From the NCBI GenBank assembly GCA_964035575.1, contig OZ037851.1:1550001-1614000 (forward strand): a stretch of DNA of 64,000 nucleotides. The letters run 5' to 3'. Of this stretch, positions 18,832 to 29,254 are shown piece after piece (position 1 is the first letter of the stretch; each line of letters starts with the position of its first letter). The notes under the pieces are model-generated. The model was not told the origin of the DNA. It saw only the letters and a list, made by a program, of their open reading frames with translations, and did no database searches. This stretch comes from Rhynchopus sp. YZ270_cl-10 (taxonomy: Eukaryota > Euglenozoa > Diplonemea > Diplonemida > Diplonemidae). The translations under genes and the position numbers were made by a program.

Positions 18832-21525
18832 ATGCGTGCCTGTCTCTTGTTGTTGTGTCTTTATGTAGAGTTTTTGAGTGCGGATGACACTCTGCGATGG
18901 GGCGGGTGCAGAACGCATTTGTACTACTGTGCTTCGGAGGATGTGTGTAAGTATACGTGGCAGTCGTGTACCTTGTCATTGTACATAGGCCTCTATGGGT
19001 GCGACGGTGCGGTGAAGACACTGGAAGAGTGCAAGGAGCTGCCAAGCTTTGGCACAGGAGAACAGTTTCCCAATAGGATACATCCAAGACGTATCAACGT
19101 GACGGATGTGGACAGGGAGGCTGGGCTCTACGTGCTCACCTCAGCCCTCTTCCGTGGCGTGAACATTGCAGTGAACGCGTCTGCGATAGTGATGCGGGTG
19201 CGTGAAAACGATCTCGTGCCGCACACGGAGCATGTACACTTGCTCCGCTTTCTCTTCTCAAACTTCGGTCAGACCGCACGCTACATGGGTACTGTGGCAC
19301 CTCTTGTGAACAGAGCTCTCTGGGCTGGTGCCGACCCCATGCCAGACGCGCAGGTGGATGAGTTGCTTGTTAGGATCAAATGCTCGGACGACCTCGGCCA
19401 CATAGAGGACCACACGGCCCCCCACAGCGAGTGTGAGAGGCTGCGTCCCTACGGTTGCGACAAGGCGCTGCCCAAAGCTGAAGTTGCGCTCATACAGAAG
19501 TTTGGTCATAAGACGATCATAAATACAGTGTGCCAAGCGACATGCGACATGTGTCCCGCAAGCATGCGCCCCCCAGTGGTTGACGTCTGCAAAGAGACGG
19601 CGGAGGTTGAGCGTTGCGTGCATCTGATTGCGACCCAGGTGTGGTGCAGGGACGGCGTCCTGGAGGACTACGCCACGTACCGTGTGCGACGTGGTGGCGA
19701 GGTGGTGGTGCACCCCTCGGTGTGTTACGGTGTGCGGTACTGCCCTGTTGTGAAGGCAGCTGCAGCGGATGCGTGCAACACTGGCAACATCTACAAGACC
19801 CACCAAGCCAACACGACACATGCCTTCTGTGTGGACGAGGCCACAGGGCACCCAGTTGCATTTGCTGCCGTCCCTCTTGCTGCTGCCAACAAGCTGACCT
19901 GCTGGACACCTCTTCCTGAAGATGCAAGCGGCGTGTTCCCCTGTGTGCAGCAGCCCGTGCCCGTATGGATCAGACTCTACTTAAAGAAAGTTCCCCTTTG
20001 TGACGTGCTGCAGGGATTCGTGCAGAACGAACTCGTCACCATCATTGCTTCTGTTGCATTTGTCGTGCAGCTTCGTGACGTGCCGCAGGCAATGTTCTTG
20101 AACATTACAGACAGGCTGCAGCGCAACATGTCCTTTGCTGATGTGCGCTGGAGCAGGGATACATCCACCTCCATCACTGTGAATCCAAAGTTGCAGTCAG
20201 TCTCCAACAGTGTGAAGGAACTGCAAAAGGAAAACAAGTTCCGCGGTCATGCCACCAATGTATTCTCAGACCTGGGCAGCGCAAGCGCGCTCATCGGAAT
20301 GCACATTGAACGCACACTCTTCGACGTCTTTGCCACCGAGAACATCACGTACACCACACGCACCATCACTTACCACGACGCTGTGAGCATCAGTAATAAG
20401 GTTGATGCGGGCGACTTCCACGTAGAGATACCTGGCAAGGTCAGCGTCTCCTTGCAGCACACCTTCAGCTCCGAGACCCTTGGTGTGGCACTGCACCCTG
20501 ACTTTGAAGCAGCACAACCGGACACAGGCTATCGGTGGGGCTTCTACGAGCCACGCATGGACGGGACATGTCCAACACCGGACGAGAACGTGGTGGACCC
20601 GTTTGGCTTAGGCATGCAGACAGTGTGCCGTGTGCGTCTCGACAACAACGAGGTCTGCCGTGGTGGTGACCTCAACAGACGCCATGGGCCACTGCGTCAC
20701 AACACCACCTTTTTCGGTCCCTCCTTCTCCCACGCCGGCTGGTCTGCGTTCCTTGGAAAAATCCTCGTGGTCAGTAGTGACGCCGGAGTGCATTGTGCTG
20801 CTGTCACACGGACCCCCTCAAACAAGCCTCCTCAATTCAAACAGTTAATTGCAAACTTTTCGAGTCCCGATTCACAGAACGCACCAGGAGAAGAGATCTC
20901 AGGCAGTGCACATCTCAACCAGGAGGAGGTTGCGAAGGAAGCAGTGTTGAGCCTCACCCTGCGTGCGGGACGTGCACTGCACGATGTGAAGTTGCACATC
21001 TCGACGAGGCGGATTGCTGACTACGTCAACGGCTGCACTGCTGCAGGTGGCTACAACGCTGCGACAGACCTGTTCGACCCTCTGCGCATGACACGTGGTG
21101 CACAGCCACGTCTGCCAGAGGAGGTCTGCCTCAAGAAGGGACGCACCACGGGCCCCTTCGACCGTAACTGTCCAACTGGCGACCTCACTGCACGCTTTGG
21201 GGGCCACATACCTGCGGCAGGTGGGGAACACGAAGCCTTCTACACCTTCACCGTTGCACAGCCCACACTGGAGCTCTCTGCGCTGCGCCCAATAGATCTC
21301 CCCGGTGGGCACACCCTGGTTGTGTTGAGCGGTGACCGTGTACTTGCATGTGCCCCGCTCCTCATGGAAGGCGAAGTTGCTGAGGTGCGTGCAGTGGAGC
21401 AACACACTCCAGGAGGGTTCTCGACAGTTGCGTTGGTGATAGTAGCGGTGTCCACGGTGGTGATCCTGGTGTCGATTGTGTCGTGTGTCTGCAAAGGTGT
21501 GAGGGATGTGGTGTATGTGAAGTGA
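18832..21525 (+). CDS. Type I surface glycoprotein B, tandem paralogue
   Basis: An 897-residue paralogue of the preceding gene with the same architecture: signal peptide MRACLLLLCLYVEFLSADD, Cys-rich ectodomain with a ShK-like motif, one C-terminal membrane helix and the same 13-residue tail. The acceptor CCCCACAG and the following ACGAGGCAG before the ATG are identical to copy A. DNA identity is close to complete from about 19415 to 21540, except for the window 19962-19998, where 36 nt are replaced by unrelated sequence of equal length, and a 6-nt addition near 20165. Other replaced windows are about 18905-18992, 19059-19098 and 19371-19413. The pattern is framework conservation with exchanged loops. 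Function unknown. Confidence 0.8.
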   Translation: MRACLLLLCLYVEFLSADDTLRWGGCRTHLYYCASEDVCKYTWQSCTLSLYIGLYGCDGAVKTLEECKELPSFGTGEQFPNRIHPRRINVTDVDREAGLYVLTSALFRGVNIAVNASAIVMRVRENDLVPHTEHVHLLRFLFSNFGQTARYMGTVAPLVNRALWAGADPMPDAQVDELLVRIKCSDDLGHIEDHTAPHSECERLRPYGCDKALPKAEVALIQKFGHKTIINTVCQATCDMCPASMRPPVVDVCKETAEVERCVHLIATQVWCRDGVLEDYATYRVRRGGEVVVHPSVCYGVRYCPVVKAAAADACNTGNIYKTHQANTTHAFCVDEATGHPVAFAAVPLAAANKLTCWTPLPEDASGVFPCVQQPVPVWIRLYLKKVPLCDVLQGFVQNELVTIIASVAFVVQLRDVPQAMFLNITDRLQRNMSFADVRWSRDTSTSITVNPKLQSVSNSVKELQKENKFRGHATNVFSDLGSASALIGMHIERTLFDVFATENITYTTRTITYHDAVSISNKVDAGDFHVEIPGKVSVSLQHTFSSETLGVALHPDFEAAQPDTGYRWGFYEPRMDGTCPTPDENVVDPFGLGMQTVCRVRLDNNEVCRGGDLNRRHGPLRHNTTFFGPSFSHAGWSAFLGKILVVSSDAGVHCAAVTRTPSNKPPQFKQLIANFSSPDSQNAPGEEISGSAHLNQEEVAKEAVLSLTLRAGRALHDVKLHISTRRIADYVNGCTAAGGYNAATDLFDPLRMTRGAQPRLPEEVCLKKGRTTGPFDRNCPTGDLTARFGGHIPAAGGEHEAFYTFTVAQPTLELSALRPIDLPGGHTLVVLSGDRVLACAPLLMEGEVAEVRAVEQHTPGGFSTVALVIVAVSTVVILVSIVSCVCKGVRDVVYVK

Positions 21526-21980
21526 CGAAAGAAACTGACAAGACGTTTTCTATTGAAAATATACTACGTGTCTGTGAGGCATGTGACATCAGTATTCGTC
21601 GTGTCTATAGTTTTTCTGTATTCTTATGTAGTACCGCAGGCGGTGATTTGTTGCGGAAATGTGCGCAAAATACTATTTTTATGATAATTTATCGATCAAA
21701 AAAGAGAGAACAAAATTGGTTCCTTGTCAACACAGTGCCCCATTACGGTATACAAGAGAAGGTTTGAACTGGTTGCGCCTGGAACCCTGCATCCGGCGAT
21801 AGCAGCTAATATTGCCTTTCTTCCTTTGCCGTATGAATGGAAGGTACATCACTTGTCTTCGTCCTTTTTTGCAGAGGACACGCAAATATTGCCAACACGA
21901 TATCCCTCTTGCGATCTCTCTCATCTTTTTATCCTCCTCACTTCCCACCACCACCAGCCCCCATCAGGAAGGGTGAGAGG
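21526..21980. other. Spacer before the didomain synthetase
   Basis: Holds the diverged 3' flank shared with surface gene A (to about 21665), then AT-rich sequence. A pyrimidine-rich tract with ACC repeats ends CCCCATCAG at 21967, 14 nt before the next ATG, and reads as a splice acceptor. No separate gene. Confidence 0.5.
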
Positions 21981-24900
21981 ATGGCAGGCGTCGCGGCAGC
22001 GTATCTAGGGGAGGCGCCGAACCTTGCTGTGTGCGTGGAATGCATGTTCGAGGTGTACACTGACGGACGCCATATTGGGTCGTGGGACGAGGACACACGA
22101 CAGTACAACTACATCACGTATGCGGAGACGTATGAACAGGTAAAGTCGTTGTCGGTCGCGTTTCGTGATGCACCCCTGAACCTACCGACGCGGAGCAGCG
22201 TGGGCATCATGTGTGCCAACCGCGTGGAGTGGATGGCAGTGGACTTCACGTGTGCAATGAACGACCACATGGTAGTAGGGCTGCACCCCTCCTGGGACGA
22301 CGCACGCATAGCCTACATCGCAGAGGAGACGGAGATCTCTATTGTGTTCTGTGACGATTTGGAGAAGCTGCGTTCCCTGAAGAGCATCACTAAGTGCGAG
22401 AAGTTTGTGTACATCAACGACGACGTGGACGCGGATGTGCCCGAATGGGCGTTCCGGTACACAGACTTGCTGAAGGCGGATGCAGCAGGCTTTGTCCCAC
22501 CCTCTGAACAGTACGCATCGGATTGTGCTAACGACAACGAGGACGAGGTCTTCACGGTCATGTACTCGAGCGGCACCACTGGGGCAGCGAAGGGCGTTGC
22601 CACTCCCAAAGCCACGTGGCGGAAGACCAACTGCAACCCAGGGCCACTAGGGAGTATTAGCGCGATTGCCGATAGAAGGACTGTGAGCTACATGTCGCTG
22701 TGCCATGGTGCAGACCGTGGTGTCTGCTGGTTCACATCGATGAGTGGTGGCTGTGTCTCCTTTGTGACGGCAGAGGAGAACAGCGACGCCTTCTACGAAC
22801 AGCTCCGCTGTGCACAGCCCACATTCTACCTCGCTATGGCATGCTCGTGGCAGGACATCTACGCGCAGTACCAGAAGATCCTCATCAAGCGTCTCAACGA
22901 ATCGCTGCGTGCATGCCACTTCAAAGACATCTTCATAGAACGCCTTGTGGGCAGCGTGGGTGGATTGGAGTACTTCGAAACACACCACAAGGAACGTCTC
23001 TCCGCCATCCAGGCGATGTACCTCGAGACGCGTGTCGGATATGCTCTTGTGGAGGAGGTGTCGAGCCTCTTCCGCGAGAAGCTAGGCGGTGCACTGCTCA
23101 TTGCTGTGACGGGCGGCGGGCCGACGCCTTCGGATGTGTACTGCTTCATTGCACGCTGCCTGTCTGAGGGAAACGAATGCCGTGCGATTGACTCCTACGG
23201 GAGCACAGAGTTCCCGGGCATCAGCAGCAACGGCGAGGTGTCTAGCGAGATTGAGATCAAGCTGCGCAGGCTCGACACTGCCGAGCCCCTTGCACACGCC
23301 AAGCATGCACACACCGGGGAGATCCTTGTCCGCCGCAAAGACGGCAAGAAGACTGGCTACTACAAAAACGACCGCCTGACCCAGGAGTGCTGGGACGAGG
23401 ATGGGTGGTACCACACAGGCGACGTTGGGTGTCTCTCCACAGAGCCGCCTCTGCACGCGATTCTGAACGGCCTGAAGCCCAAGGTCGGGCAGGAGGCTAA
23501 GAAGTACCTGAAGATCGTGGACCGTGTGAAGAACCTTGAAGAGGTCTACTACGATGGCGACTCTGTCTGGATCGAGCCCGGGCGGTTGGAGAGTCTCTTC
23601 TCTGCAGAGAACGGCGAGCACGACGTCCTCCACAGCGTCGTCGTCTGCGACAGAAACAGAGAAGGCGTCAGCCTTGTCCTGCACGTGGCAGCTGACGCAG
23701 ACAAGTCCGATATGTTCTACCTCAAGCTGATGAAGCGCATAGCCAAGCAGGCGCGCATGAAGCCCTACGAAATACCCATAGGCCTCGCTGTCTGTCGTGA
23801 TGAGTGGTCTGTTCAGAATGGCCTGGTGACGATCTCGGGGAAGATCAACCGGAGGCTTGTGAAGGAGCGTTACTTTGGGAGCATCAAGTTTGCGGAGGAG
23901 CTGTCTGATGTGGCACCTGTGCAGCAGGAGGAGAAAGAGGACGGGGCACCTAAGGTGCAGGGGGAGAAGGCCAACGGCAGCAGCAGCAGTTGTAGCAGCA
24001 GCAGCAGCAAGAAGGCATACTTGACGCCGCAGCAGTTCCTCGACTCAATGGCGGAGTGCCTGCGCTTCGAGCGTGTGCGCACCCCGCACTCCCTTGCTCA
24101 GATACACGCCTCGTTCAAATCAAACATGCCGCTCCCAAAGCATAAGAAGGGGTCCCGCAAGGTGTTTCTCGAAACAACTAATGACAAAGGTGAGGTGCGC
24201 ACGATCGACACTGCGCAAGGGAAGGACTGGTTGGTTGGGCCAGAAGCGCTTGTCTTCGGAAAGGTGAGCGATCTGGATGTAGACGAGTTTGAGCACAAGT
24301 CTGGCGAGGTTGTGGGCCGGGACGTGTCTGCTAACTTCATGACGTTTCCTTCATTTCATCAGTCCCCAAAGAAGAGCCCCAAGCATATGGAGCAGGTGTG
24401 TTCGCCGCTGTCTGCTGATGAGGACATCATGTTCGCACCTTCTGAGGACAGCGATTCGTCTGAAGGCTGCATGCTGACGAAGCTGGACAGCATTGGGTAC
24501 AACGAGCTTCTAAGCGAGTCTGTGCCTAAGACACCCGCGCTTTCTACTAACGCTACTTTGGAGGTCATCATTGAGGAACGTGCACTGGACTCAAACGTTA
24601 TCAGCGAGATTGACGGTGCGCCGCTGCCACAACGTGCGCAGGAGGAGCACGCACAGCCCTCCACTTCACCCGTGGTGGAGGTGCTGTCGAGCACACGCAC
24701 AGCACTGTACATCCAGGTCAACGTATTTGAGCCGCTGCGCGTCACCATGGACCGTGTTGCGTCAACTATAGGCGCGCCGTTGTGCTCACTGAAGTTCGGT
24801 CAGCTGCTGCTGAAGGGTGGTGATAATGTGTGTGGTGTGCTTCCTGTGGGCGCCTCACAAGGGCCGCACGATGCTGCGATTGGGACGTTGCTTGCGTCTA

Positions 24901-27900
24901 GGGATCATTCAATTCTTTCAAACGTGTCGCCGTACTACGCGTTGGCGCCGTCCGCTGCAGACAAGCTGAACGCACAGTTCCAGAACATCGTCCGCAGGGC
25001 AATGGTCATCCGCGAGCAAAACACTGCGTGGAACCTACAGCGCATGACATGCATGAAGGCCTTCCAGGCAGACGTGGACGCTGAGCTTGCTGCGCTCCAG
25101 GTCGCTGTGCGGGACATGAGCGCGCCCTTGTCAAATGGGACACGGGTGCAGAAGGACGAATGCATTGTCGCCATTTGCAGATGTCTCATGGAAGGCAAGA
25201 AACGTATCATCAAAAAGAGCATCAAACGTGCCGAGACGCGTCTCTGTCCTGAGGCAGAAGAGGCCTGGAAGAACCTGGACGAGGAGCTCGTGAAGCTGCG
25301 TGTTCTTGGGGATGAATTGGATGTTGACACCCGTGCATTGCCTGTGACGTGGCGGCTCAATGTGGACTGGATAGTGGCGGCGAGCAGCAAGGAGACGGTG
25401 CAGTGTATGTTCGGGTGTGGGAAGCCTGTGTACATGGAGGAGCTGGAGAAGCACAGCAACGGCTACGAGGGGCCGTGCCAGCAGGACATTGGCGTTGCCA
25501 GCGAAGAGGACCAGGCGATGTCGACGACGCTGGGTGGCGACCAGAGCATCGTGTGTGAGCTCACAGGGCACCTCATCGACGCAGAGGCTGTCGAGCTGGG
25601 TGAAGGCGACTCTGTCGCCTCCTTCGCAAACTTTGACCCCTCCAACATGTGTGCCGCACGCGAGACAGAGCGCTTCCACTCCCTCGACTCAAGCCTCGAC
25701 CGGCACCCCGAGTTCCATGCCCTCCTCGAGAGCATGTGGGCACACTTCAGAGCCTCGCTCGCCGCAGGCGACAGCCCTGCCTTGCAACGAACACAAAGAA
25801 GACTTCTGCTTGTGTCGAAGCACCAAGACGAGGCGTGGGTGCAGGACAAACAGCACATCTTCTGGCTGCATAAGTTTGTCTGCGCGGGGCGCGACATCGG
25901 CGAGTACGACACACCTGCGTCGCTTCTGACACGCGCCTGCAGTGCTTTTGAGAAACGTCACTGCCTAGGCGTTTCGCGACGTGACATACGCCGCCCCAGG
26001 TCGTCGCACCCTTTTGCACTTCCGAAGGCAGCAGGCATTGCACCGATCCACTCTAAGAACTTCGACTGGATCACGTATGCGGGTCTGTGGCGTCTGGTCT
26101 CTCCTGTGGCGCTGCAGCTGCAGCGGCTGCTTCCGCAGGGGTCGACTGTGCTGGTGGCGGGGTACAACGACATTGAGTGGGTTGTGGTGGACTTTGCTTG
26201 CGCACTGTCTGGGATGACGAGTGTAGGGTTGCATACGACGATCCCTAAGGGTGCTGCGTTGAGTCTCTGCGACGCTTCGGATGCTGTTTGCTTGTTTGCG
26301 ATGGCGAATCTGTGGAAGCTACCCTCTGGGGAAGAGAAGTGCGAGCGGTGGTGTGTGCCCGACCTGCGCGAACACTGCACGGATCTGCTGGTCGTTGCCA
26401 TGGATGCATCTCCAGAGGAAGTGTCCGACACACGCCCAGTTCTGTCCATGCAGGCATGGGTGGCCGACACACCACCGCCCACCGAATCCTTAGGCAAAGT
26501 CTTCAAAACAGGCGGCAAGCTTTGGGAAGGATGCCTCCCCGAGAAGCAGGCCCTCACCAGTCTGCTTCCTACCTCAGGCACCTCTGGTACACCGAAGCTT
26601 GTTGCCGTCAGTGGGAAGAGCTTTTGTGCTGACATTTCCGGCGACAACGAGGAGCGTGCGGCTATTAGCAAGTCGCTCACGATATCGTACATCCCGTTGT
26701 CGCATTCGTCGGATAGGTACAAGCTGTGGCAGCATGTTACGATGGGTGGGCGTGTGGCGTTGTGCTTCTATGCTGCGCACCATTGGTCTGCGCATGAGAC
26801 GTCGAAGAAGAGTCAGATGATTTCCTACACCTCGCCCGTCAAGGAGCTCTTCAACCAGGTCAGCGACGTGAACCCCACCTCCATGGCGTGCCCACCCAAC
26901 ATATGGTCCGGCCTCTACGAAGCGTACTCCGCACAGTACAGCCCCCTGGAGGAGGACTCCGGGTCGGGATCAGAGTCGCCGCACTCCGTAGCAAGCCTCG
27001 GTGGGCGCGTACCCATGGGGCCCGACTCACGGTACATGAAAAGCTTCTGCAAATCCGTCTTCGGCGAAAACATTCAGACCCTTGCGACGGGCGGGTCGCC
27101 AACACCAAAGTATGTCTCCTTTCCTTTGTTGTCTCCCATTCCCCTCATCACAGACATCTCCTTGCGTTTGCCTCTGCGCTGGGGCGCTCCGTCAGCGCGT
27201 CGTTCGTGGATTCGTACGGTGCCACTGAATGCGGTATGGAAGTGGTGCATGAGAGGATTATCCTTTCGTACGCCTGGTCTGTTGTCTCCCTCTCCTTACC
27301 CTCCTACCACAGGTGCCATCACATCGAACCAGACCACAGAAGGGTCGAAGTTTGAAGAGGTGAAGATTCTTCTCCTGAACCGTCCTGACCTGGGGCTGTG
27401 CAGGGAGGGCAGCCTGGCACACTCTACAGGCGAAGAGCACCACCCGCACGTTCGTGGTGAAGTATGTACCATATTGCAGCATCTCGCGCCCTTCCTTTCC
27501 CCCACTCACCACCCCCCCCCACAGATCGCAGTCCAGTCGCCCTCCGTCGCTGTGGGGTACTATGGGAACAAAGAAGAGCAAGACAAAGGGTTTGTCATTG
27601 TCGGGAAGAACGGTAGCTTTGTGCACCCTGCTGTACCGGGTGCGGTGCAGCCTGTCGCAGCTCCGGGTGTGTGGTACCTGACGGGGGATGTGGCGGAGTA
27701 CCACCCGAATACGGGGCGGTATGTTTTGATCGACCGTGTGAACGCGATCGTGTCGACGAAGGCGGGGTGCATAGTTGTGGCGGGGCTGGTGGAGAACCTG
27801 GTGGAGGCGGATGCGGGGGTGAGGCAGTGTCTTGCCTTTGCGTCGCCGGAGCATGCGGCGGTCTTCATCCTTGTCGTGCCGCAGTCGGCGCGTGCTCCTG

Positions 27901-28169
27901 AGAACAGCGATGGGCACCTCCCCGTTGCGATCGTGCGCACAGACAGCCACAGCGAGGCACCACCCTTCTTCGATGACCCTGCCACGTACATGCTCCTCAG
28001 GAAGAAGCACCTCCGCAAGGTGCAGAAGGTCATCTTCGGGATCACCTCCGGCAACTGGGCAGCTGCGAACGGTCTCCTCAACGGCGAGCTGAAGAAGCGT
28101 CGTGGGGAGATCAAACAGCGCTACGCCACAATCCTCCACAAAGCAATGCTCCGGGCAGATGCCGAGTAA
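21981..28169 (+). CDS. Didomain acyl-CoA synthetase-like protein (two AMP-binding domains)
   Basis: Exons 21981-27109, 27154-27233, 27313-27461 and 27525-28169 give exactly 2000 residues. Donors are GTATGT, GTATGG and GTATGT. Domain 1 (about 1-640) is an adenylate-forming enzyme of the long-chain or bubblegum type: MYSSGTTGAAKGV (about 195), DSYGSTEFPG (about 403), GWYHTGDVG (about 475), KIVDRVKNL and a candidate catalytic Lys in TISGKINRR (about 620). A 700-residue linker follows, with a Ser run, acidic patches and a helical stretch. Domain 2 (about 1350-2000) has LLPTSGTSGTPKLV (about 1529), then SFVDSYGATECG, which only appears when intron 1 is removed, WYLTGDVAEY and LIDRVNAIV. Acyl-CoA synthetases activate fatty acids with ATP and CoA. 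Two such domains in one chain without carrier or condensation domains is unusual. Substrates are unknown, and domain 2 lacks a clear KDL-type hinge. Confidence 0.87.
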   Translation: MAGVAAAYLGEAPNLAVCVECMFEVYTDGRHIGSWDEDTRQYNYITYAETYEQVKSLSVAFRDAPLNLPTRSSVGIMCANRVEWMAVDFTCAMNDHMVVGLHPSWDDARIAYIAEETEISIVFCDDLEKLRSLKSITKCEKFVYINDDVDADVPEWAFRYTDLLKADAAGFVPPSEQYASDCANDNEDEVFTVMYSSGTTGAAKGVATPKATWRKTNCNPGPLGSISAIADRRTVSYMSLCHGADRGVCWFTSMSGGCVSFVTAEENSDAFYEQLRCAQPTFYLAMACSWQDIYAQYQKILIKRLNESLRACHFKDIFIERLVGSVGGLEYFETHHKERLSAIQAMYLETRVGYALVEEVSSLFREKLGGALLIAVTGGGPTPSDVYCFIARCLSEGNECRAIDSYGSTEFPGISSNGEVSSEIEIKLRRLDTAEPLAHAKHAHTGEILVRRKDGKKTGYYKNDRLTQECWDEDGWYHTGDVGCLSTEPPLHAILNGLKPKVGQEAKKYLKIVDRVKNLEEVYYDGDSVWIEPGRLESLFSAENGEHDVLHSVVVCDRNREGVSLVLHVAADADKSDMFYLKLMKRIAKQARMKPYEIPIGLAVCRDEWSVQNGLVTISGKINRRLVKERYFGSIKFAEELSDVAPVQQEEKEDGAPKVQGEKANGSSSSCSSSSSKKAYLTPQQFLDSMAECLRFERVRTPHSLAQIHASFKSNMPLPKHKKGSRKVFLETTNDKGEVRTIDTAQGKDWLVGPEALVFGKVSDLDVDEFEHKSGEVVGRDVSANFMTFPSFHQSPKKSPKHMEQVCSPLSADEDIMFAPSEDSDSSEGCMLTKLDSIGYNELLSESVPKTPALSTNATLEVIIEERALDSNVISEIDGAPLPQRAQEEHAQPSTSPVVEVLSSTRTALYIQVNVFEPLRVTMDRVASTIGAPLCSLKFGQLLLKGGDNVCGVLPVGASQGPHDAAIGTLLASRDHSILSNVSPYYALAPSAADKLNAQFQNIVRRAMVIREQNTAWNLQRMTCMKAFQADVDAELAALQVAVRDMSAPLSNGTRVQKDECIVAICRCLMEGKKRIIKKSIKRAETRLCPEAEEAWKNLDEELVKLRVLGDELDVDTRALPVTWRLNVDWIVAASSKETVQCMFGCGKPVYMEELEKHSNGYEGPCQQDIGVASEEDQAMSTTLGGDQSIVCELTGHLIDAEAVELGEGDSVASFANFDPSNMCAARETERFHSLDSSLDRHPEFHALLESMWAHFRASLAAGDSPALQRTQRRLLLVSKHQDEAWVQDKQHIFWLHKFVCAGRDIGEYDTPASLLTRACSAFEKRHCLGVSRRDIRRPRSSHPFALPKAAGIAPIHSKNFDWITYAGLWRLVSPVALQLQRLLPQGSTVLVAGYNDIEWVVVDFACALSGMTSVGLHTTIPKGAALSLCDASDAVCLFAMANLWKLPSGEEKCERWCVPDLREHCTDLLVVAMDASPEEVSDTRPVLSMQAWVADTPPPTESLGKVFKTGGKLWEGCLPEKQALTSLLPTSGTSGTPKLVAVSGKSFCADISGDNEERAAISKSLTISYIPLSHSSDRYKLWQHVTMGGRVALCFYAAHHWSAHETSKKSQMISYTSPVKELFNQVSDVNPTSMACPPNIWSGLYEAYSAQYSPLEEDSGSGSESPHSVASLGGRVPMGPDSRYMKSFCKSVFGENIQTLATGGSPTPKYVSFPLLSPIPLITDISLRLPLRWGAPSARRSWIRTVPLNAVWKWCMRGLSFRTPGLLSPSPYPPTTGAITSNQTTEGSKFEEVKILLLNRPDLGLCREGSLAHSTGEEHHPHVRGEVCTILQHLAPFLSPTHHPPPQIAVQSPSVAVGYYGNKEEQDKGFVIVGKNGSFVHPAVPGAVQPVAAPGVWYLTGDVAEYHPNTGRYVLIDRVNAIVSTKAGCIVVAGLVENLVEADAGVRQCLAFASPEHAAVFILVVPQSARAPENSDGHLPVAIVRTDSHSEAPPFFDDPATYMLLRKKHLRKVQKVIFGITSGNWAAANGLLNGELKKRRGEIKQRYATILHKAMLRADAE

Positions 28170-28557
28170 ATGCCTCTTTATGTCCGAGACGAACAGAGAG
28201 ATTTCTACCCACTTCGATGTTCCTGTTCCGCTATCCAAGACTGTCTGTGTGTTTGGTAACTAATTTGGGTTCTTGCATAGCATGTGGCCCTGTACTGTCT
28301 GTGTGTATGACCTTTGGTGATCTTCATGTTAACAATGAGAAAGAAAAAGAAGAAAAAAAAACAAAACCGAAGGAAAAATAACGGAGGTGTGCCAAGAAGG
28401 AAGACACAAATCTATCTCGTTTTCTTTTTTGTGTGTTATTCTCACCCCTCATCCCAGTTGTGTGAAAATATTGTGTCGGGAAAAGTGGGCACGTATTTGG
28501 TCCCCCTTTTCCTCACAGATTAGGCTGCGTTTTAAAGCTTACATTTGTTCTGTAAAC

Positions 28558-28668
28558 CACAAAATGGATGTAGGACTGCATGGTGGGGTGTCCACCCCGG
28601 TACACCCCGGTCATGTACCCTCCCAAGGTACACTGTCACGAGAGGGCTTTGTATTTCAAGTAAAACCC
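28558..28668. repeat. Dispersed repeat R1, copy 1
   Basis: About 110 nt shared with 50853-50950. Common blocks are AAATGG.TGTAGGACTG, CCGGTCATGTACC, AAGGTACACTGT, CACGAG and TTGTATTTCAAGT, with small length differences between blocks. Neither copy is within a gene. Identity unknown; no transposon ends recognised. Confidence 0.7.
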
Positions 28669-28707
28669 TTTTTTTTTTAGCTTGTGGAAACCAGCGCAGC
28701 TGTTGCT

Positions 28708-28830
28708 CCGCGATAACGAATGTGATGAAGGTGATTAAGCAAGGGTTACGATCATCTTATAAACTTTTCTTTCGTCAGTGCCTGCGTCCCAGAGGCTTGT
28801 TTGCACTATCAACTTCACTTTCTTTTTCCC
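28708..28830. repeat. Hairpin chain: module A then module B
   Basis: Module A (about 28721-28773) starts GTGATGAAGGTGATTAAGC and ends ATCATCTTATAAAC plus a T-rich tail. It is followed at once by module B (about 28776-28830), GTGCCTGCGTCCCAGAGGC with stem GCCT/AGGC, then ACTATCAACTTCACTTTC. The upstream GCGATAACGA is shared with the chain at 40160. Confidence 0.7.
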
Positions 28831-29254
28831 CCACGCACCAATGAAGTGATTTTTCCTGGGCCCCGGAAATCCAATAATCTCCGGGTATTTTTTTTTTGTG
28901 TTATCAAGCATTGACGAATAGAAATGGAAAACGACGGATGGTGCGTGCCCGCTTTAGCGTATTGTTTTTCCACTAACATCACTCACATTCATCAGTGAAA
29001 AACACAATCCTTTTGCGGTGCGATAAACGAAAAAGTGTTTTCTTTATTTCATTTAACTGTCATATCCTGAAGTCGTTTTCTATTTTTCTTTTTCGAAATC
29101 TGAAAACCTTTGTTCTGAATCTGCTCGGGCGTGCTTCGTGCGCCCTTGCTCCCATCTCGAGTCAGAGACGAGGATGAGAAGCGGGTTTGCTACCGTCCGT
29201 AGAGGCGTTCTGCACGTTCACTTCAACTTTCTTCACTGTTCTGATTTTCTTAAA

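Larger units (their letters stand above)
28170..29254. other. AT-rich spacer
   Basis: No gene seen. It contains a dispersed repeat (about 28558-28668, related to 50853-50950), a two-module hairpin chain (28708-28830) and simple A/T-rich runs. Confidence 0.5.

Noticed and set aside
21837-21980. 48-residue upstream extension of the didomain synthetase frame
   Set aside because: It translates a pyrimidine-rich splice-acceptor tract; the ATG at 21981 directly after CATCAG is the better start.
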